Source: Salipiger thiooxidans
GTDB taxonomy: Bacteria; Pseudomonadota; Alphaproteobacteria; Rhodobacterales; Rhodobacteraceae
DNA: 64,000 nucleotides
Direction: 5' to 3'
Assembly: GCF_900102075.1 (NCBI RefSeq)
Contig: NZ_FNAV01000005.1
Span: 289,783-353,782 of the forward strand
Position 1 is the first letter of the stretch, and each line of letters begins with the position of its first letter. Below, piece after piece: positions 62,070-64,000 of this stretch. The notes below the pieces were generated by a model, which saw only the letters and a list, made by a program, of their open reading frames with translations, made no database searches and was not told where the DNA came from. The position numbers and the translations under genes were made by a program.

Positions 62070-62895
62070 CCGCGTTCTTGTCATCGGCGGCAAGGGAACG
62101 ACCGGCCAGCGGGTGGCCCATCGCCTTGAGGCCACCGGCGCCAAAGTCGCCATCGGAACCCGCAGGCCGATGGATCCTCGGGACCGGTCCTTTGACTGGG
62201 CAGATCCGGCCTCCGTCGCGGCCTTCGACGGCTGCTCCGCGGCCTATGTCGTCGCCCCCACGGATCGGACCGACCACCTCGATGTCATGCGCCCCCTTCT
62301 CGAGGGCGCCATGGCGCGCGACGTGCGCCGCTTCGTTCTGCTGAGCTCCTCCCTGCTCGAGCGGGACGGCCCGATGATGGGCGCGGCCCATGACTGGCTG
62401 GCCGACAGCGCGCCCGAATGGGCGGTCCTGCGCCCCTCGTGGTTCATGCAGAATTTCTCCGAAGGGCCCCACGCCCGCACCATTCGCGAGGAAGACGCGA
62501 TCTACAGCGCCACCGGCGGCGCCCGGGTGGGCTTCATCGACGCCGAGGATATCGCCGCTGCGGCCGTCGCCTGCCTGACATCGTCCGAACCGCTCAACGA
62601 CGACAGGATCCTGACCGGCCCGGAGGCGCTCAGCTACGAGGACGCCGCCGGCATCCTCTCCGAGGTGACCGGCAGAACGATCCGCCACGTCGCCCTCTCC
62701 ACGCGGCATATGGCCCTTCGCTTCGAGGAGCAGGGCCTGCCGCCGGACTACGCCGGCATCCTCGCTGGTCTCGATGACACGATCGGAACCGGGGTCGAAG
62801 ACCGGACGACCGATGGCGTGGCGCAACTGACGGGGCAAGCGCCGGGGTCCTTCCAGGCGTTTGCCACAGACAACATCGCCAGCTGGCAGCCGTGA
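62062..62895 (+). CDS. NAD(P)-binding NmrA-family protein
   Basis: 277 residues. The Rossmann start is DRVLVIGGKGTTGQRVAHRL. Further blocks are FDWADPASVAAFDGCSAAYV, RRFVLLSSSLLERDGPMMG, WAVLRPSWFMQNFSEGPHAR and GFIDAEDIAAAAVACLTSSE. This is the azoreductase/NmrA-like arrangement without the SDR catalytic Tyr. It is the second NmrA-like protein in 4 kb (compare 58939), though the sequences differ widely. Regulation is probably by the divergent TetR gene. Confidence 0.88.
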   Translation: MSDRVLVIGGKGTTGQRVAHRLEATGAKVAIGTRRPMDPRDRSFDWADPASVAAFDGCSAAYVVAPTDRTDHLDVMRPLLEGAMARDVRRFVLLSSSLLERDGPMMGAAHDWLADSAPEWAVLRPSWFMQNFSEGPHARTIREEDAIYSATGGARVGFIDAEDIAAAAVACLTSSEPLNDDRILTGPEALSYEDAAGILSEVTGRTIRHVALSTRHMALRFEEQGLPPDYAGILAGLDDTIGTGVEDRTTDGVAQLTGQAPGSFQAFATDNIASWQP

Positions 62896-63095
62896 CATCC
62901 AAGATCCTTCAAGGCGCTGCCGAGTGGATCGCCTCAGGTCGAAGGCCAGCCGTGCCCTTGGCTGACCTCCGCGAGCACAACTGTGCCGGTTGACGTGTCC
63001 GCGGAGCGTCACCGGAACTCCGCACCGTGGCGCCGGCGCAGGCCCGCTTCGAGCCCTTTCCGCGCGCTTCAACAGCGTCTGGCTTTCTCGCAGCC

Positions 63096-63290
63096 CTAAG
63101 CTGGCGCACGATCTGCCGAGCTCCGCGCGTGGAAAGCCCCGGCGATAAGCGCGACGATGGCATAGGAGATCATCCCGGCGCCGGGACCCGCCATGAGATG
63201 CCCGAAGAGAGGTGCGCCGGCAGTCTGGGCCACGGCGATCGTCGGGAACGCCCAATGAACCCGATCGAGGCCGAGCCGGCTGCCAAGGGT
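63096..63290 (-). pseudogene. MFS transporter C-terminal remnant
   Basis: Read leftward from about 63290, the frame gives LGSRLGLDRVHWAFPTIAVA, GAPLFGHLMAGPGAGMISYA and IVALIAGAFHARSSADRAPA with a TAG at 63096-63098. This is the last two or three membrane helices of a YbfB/YjiJ-like major facilitator transporter. The rest of the gene is absent; the break coincides with the start of the IS1182 fragment at 63306. It is a relic of the insertion. Confidence 0.65.
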
Positions 63291-63305
63291 TCCGGCTCAG
63301 GCCGC

Positions 63306-64000
63306 GGCATCCGGTCGGAGCGGCGGCTGTGCGAGGAAGTTCATCTCAACCTGGCTTGTCGCTGGTTTTGCCACCCTGGCCTCAGCGACCGGGTCCCGGA
63401 TCACTCGACCTTCTCGAAGAACCGGCATGGCCGTTTCCGCGAGAGCGAGTTGCTGCGCTACCTGTTCGAGTCGACCGTCGCGCGGTGCATTGAAGAGGGC
63501 TTGGTAAGCGGCCAGCGCATGGCCGTTGATGCCAGCTTCATCGAGGCCGATGCCAACAAGCAGAACTCTACTCCGAAGGAAGAGTGGGATCCGGCGCAGG
63601 TCGATCCTGCTGATGCCCCGCGGGCCGATCGCGAGTATCCCGAGACGCTGGACGAGGCCGCGTTCGGTGCCGCCAGCGAGGTCCAGCCGAAGTTCACCTC
63701 CCACTCGGATCCGGCCAGCCAGTGGACGGCAGCTCGCAAGGGGCCGGCATTCTTCAGCTATTCCGACAACAACCTGATCGACATGGACCATGGCGTGATT
63801 GTGGACGTAGAGGCGACGAGATCCATCCGGCAAGCAGAGGTCGGTTCGACCAGGACCATGCTGGACCGGGTCAAGGCCAGGTTCGACCTCCATCCCGAGC
63901 GCCTGATCGCGGATACCGCCTGCGGCACCGGGCCGATGCTGGGCTGGCAGGTAGAGCGCAAGACTGCCCCGCATATTCCAGTCTTCGACAAGTCCGAACG
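63306..64000 (+). mobile_element. IS1182-family transposase fragment, 5'-truncated, running off the window
   Basis: The frame is open from 63306 (GGC ATC CGG, encoding GIRSERRLCEEVHLNLACRW) to the window end, through NRHGRFRESELLRYLFESTV, RMAVDASFIEADANKQNS and DVEATRSIRQAEVGSTRTML. The first ~80 codons of the family are missing. It begins exactly at the codon where the copy at 44474 carries its 38-bp insert. Divergence from that copy is substantial, so it is an independent, older insertion. Confidence 0.85.

Overview
The window looks like chromosomal DNA of a GC-rich alphaproteobacterium of the Rhodobacterales (Roseobacter/Paracoccaceae group). This rests on the gene neighbourhoods (PHB synthesis genes, a preT-preA pyrimidine catabolic cluster, a DUF2478 gene at the end of each molybdoenzyme module, a DorA-type reductase behind a dorC-D-A order), on high GC with strong third-position bias, and on many 4-8 nt gene overlaps. 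No species call is possible from sequence reading alone.

Region 1 (1-30.3 kb) is ordinary core genome: a RidA end, a GDPD phosphodiesterase, a GNAT-like protein with a pterin dehydratase, an NhaP-type antiporter with a cyclic-nucleotide-binding tail, a TPR lipoprotein-like protein with ispE, a polyprenyl diphosphate synthase, small DUF2007 and DUF465 genes, a VOC dioxygenase, phbB/phbA, an EAL phosphodiesterase and rpsD. From 15.9 to 27.5 kb lies a complete reductive pyrimidine degradation cluster: preT-preA, a RutR repressor, a ureidopropionase-type amidohydrolase, a dihydropyrimidinase, a cupin and a NitT/TauT-type ABC transporter. Two 7-2-7 palindromes (in front of preT and between rutR and the amidohydrolase) look like RutR operators. 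A pseudo-receiver, an FNR-like regulator with four FNR-spaced cysteines and a LacI regulator close the region.

Region 2 starts at a tRNA-Arg(CCT) (30217-30293), which is preceded by a tRNA-like remnant and followed by a broken phage/ICE gene, so it looks like an island edge. The island carries two parallel molybdoenzyme modules. Module A (32.0-44.2 kb) has a response regulator and a soluble hybrid kinase reading left. Reading right it has a type II DMSO-reductase-family enzyme in the order alpha-beta-chaperone-gamma (the order of dimethylsulfide dehydrogenase, selenate and chlorate reductases), an Nbp35/Mrp-like ATPase, a 13-repeat propeller protein and a DUF2478 protein. Module B (48.7-57.2 kb) has a paralogous regulator and kinase reading left. 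Reading right it has a triheme cytochrome c, a TorD chaperone, a DorA-type DMSO/TMAO reductase and a second DUF2478 protein. Both divergent promoters carry three GTT(T)ACA-like repeats spaced 10-11 bp. One module could oxidise a substrate such as DMS while the other reduces DMSO; this pairing is inferred, not proven.

The modules are bracketed by intact or broken IS5-family and IS1182-family elements. Four copies of a 40-bp two-hairpin sequence interrupt the IS5 transposase genes, always beside a GATC, and once at a deletion junction. Region 3 (57.9-62.9 kb) holds LysR- and TetR-controlled NAD(P)-binding/NmrA-like, VOC and NTF2-like genes. The window ends in an MFS transporter remnant truncated by a further IS1182 fragment that runs off the edge.
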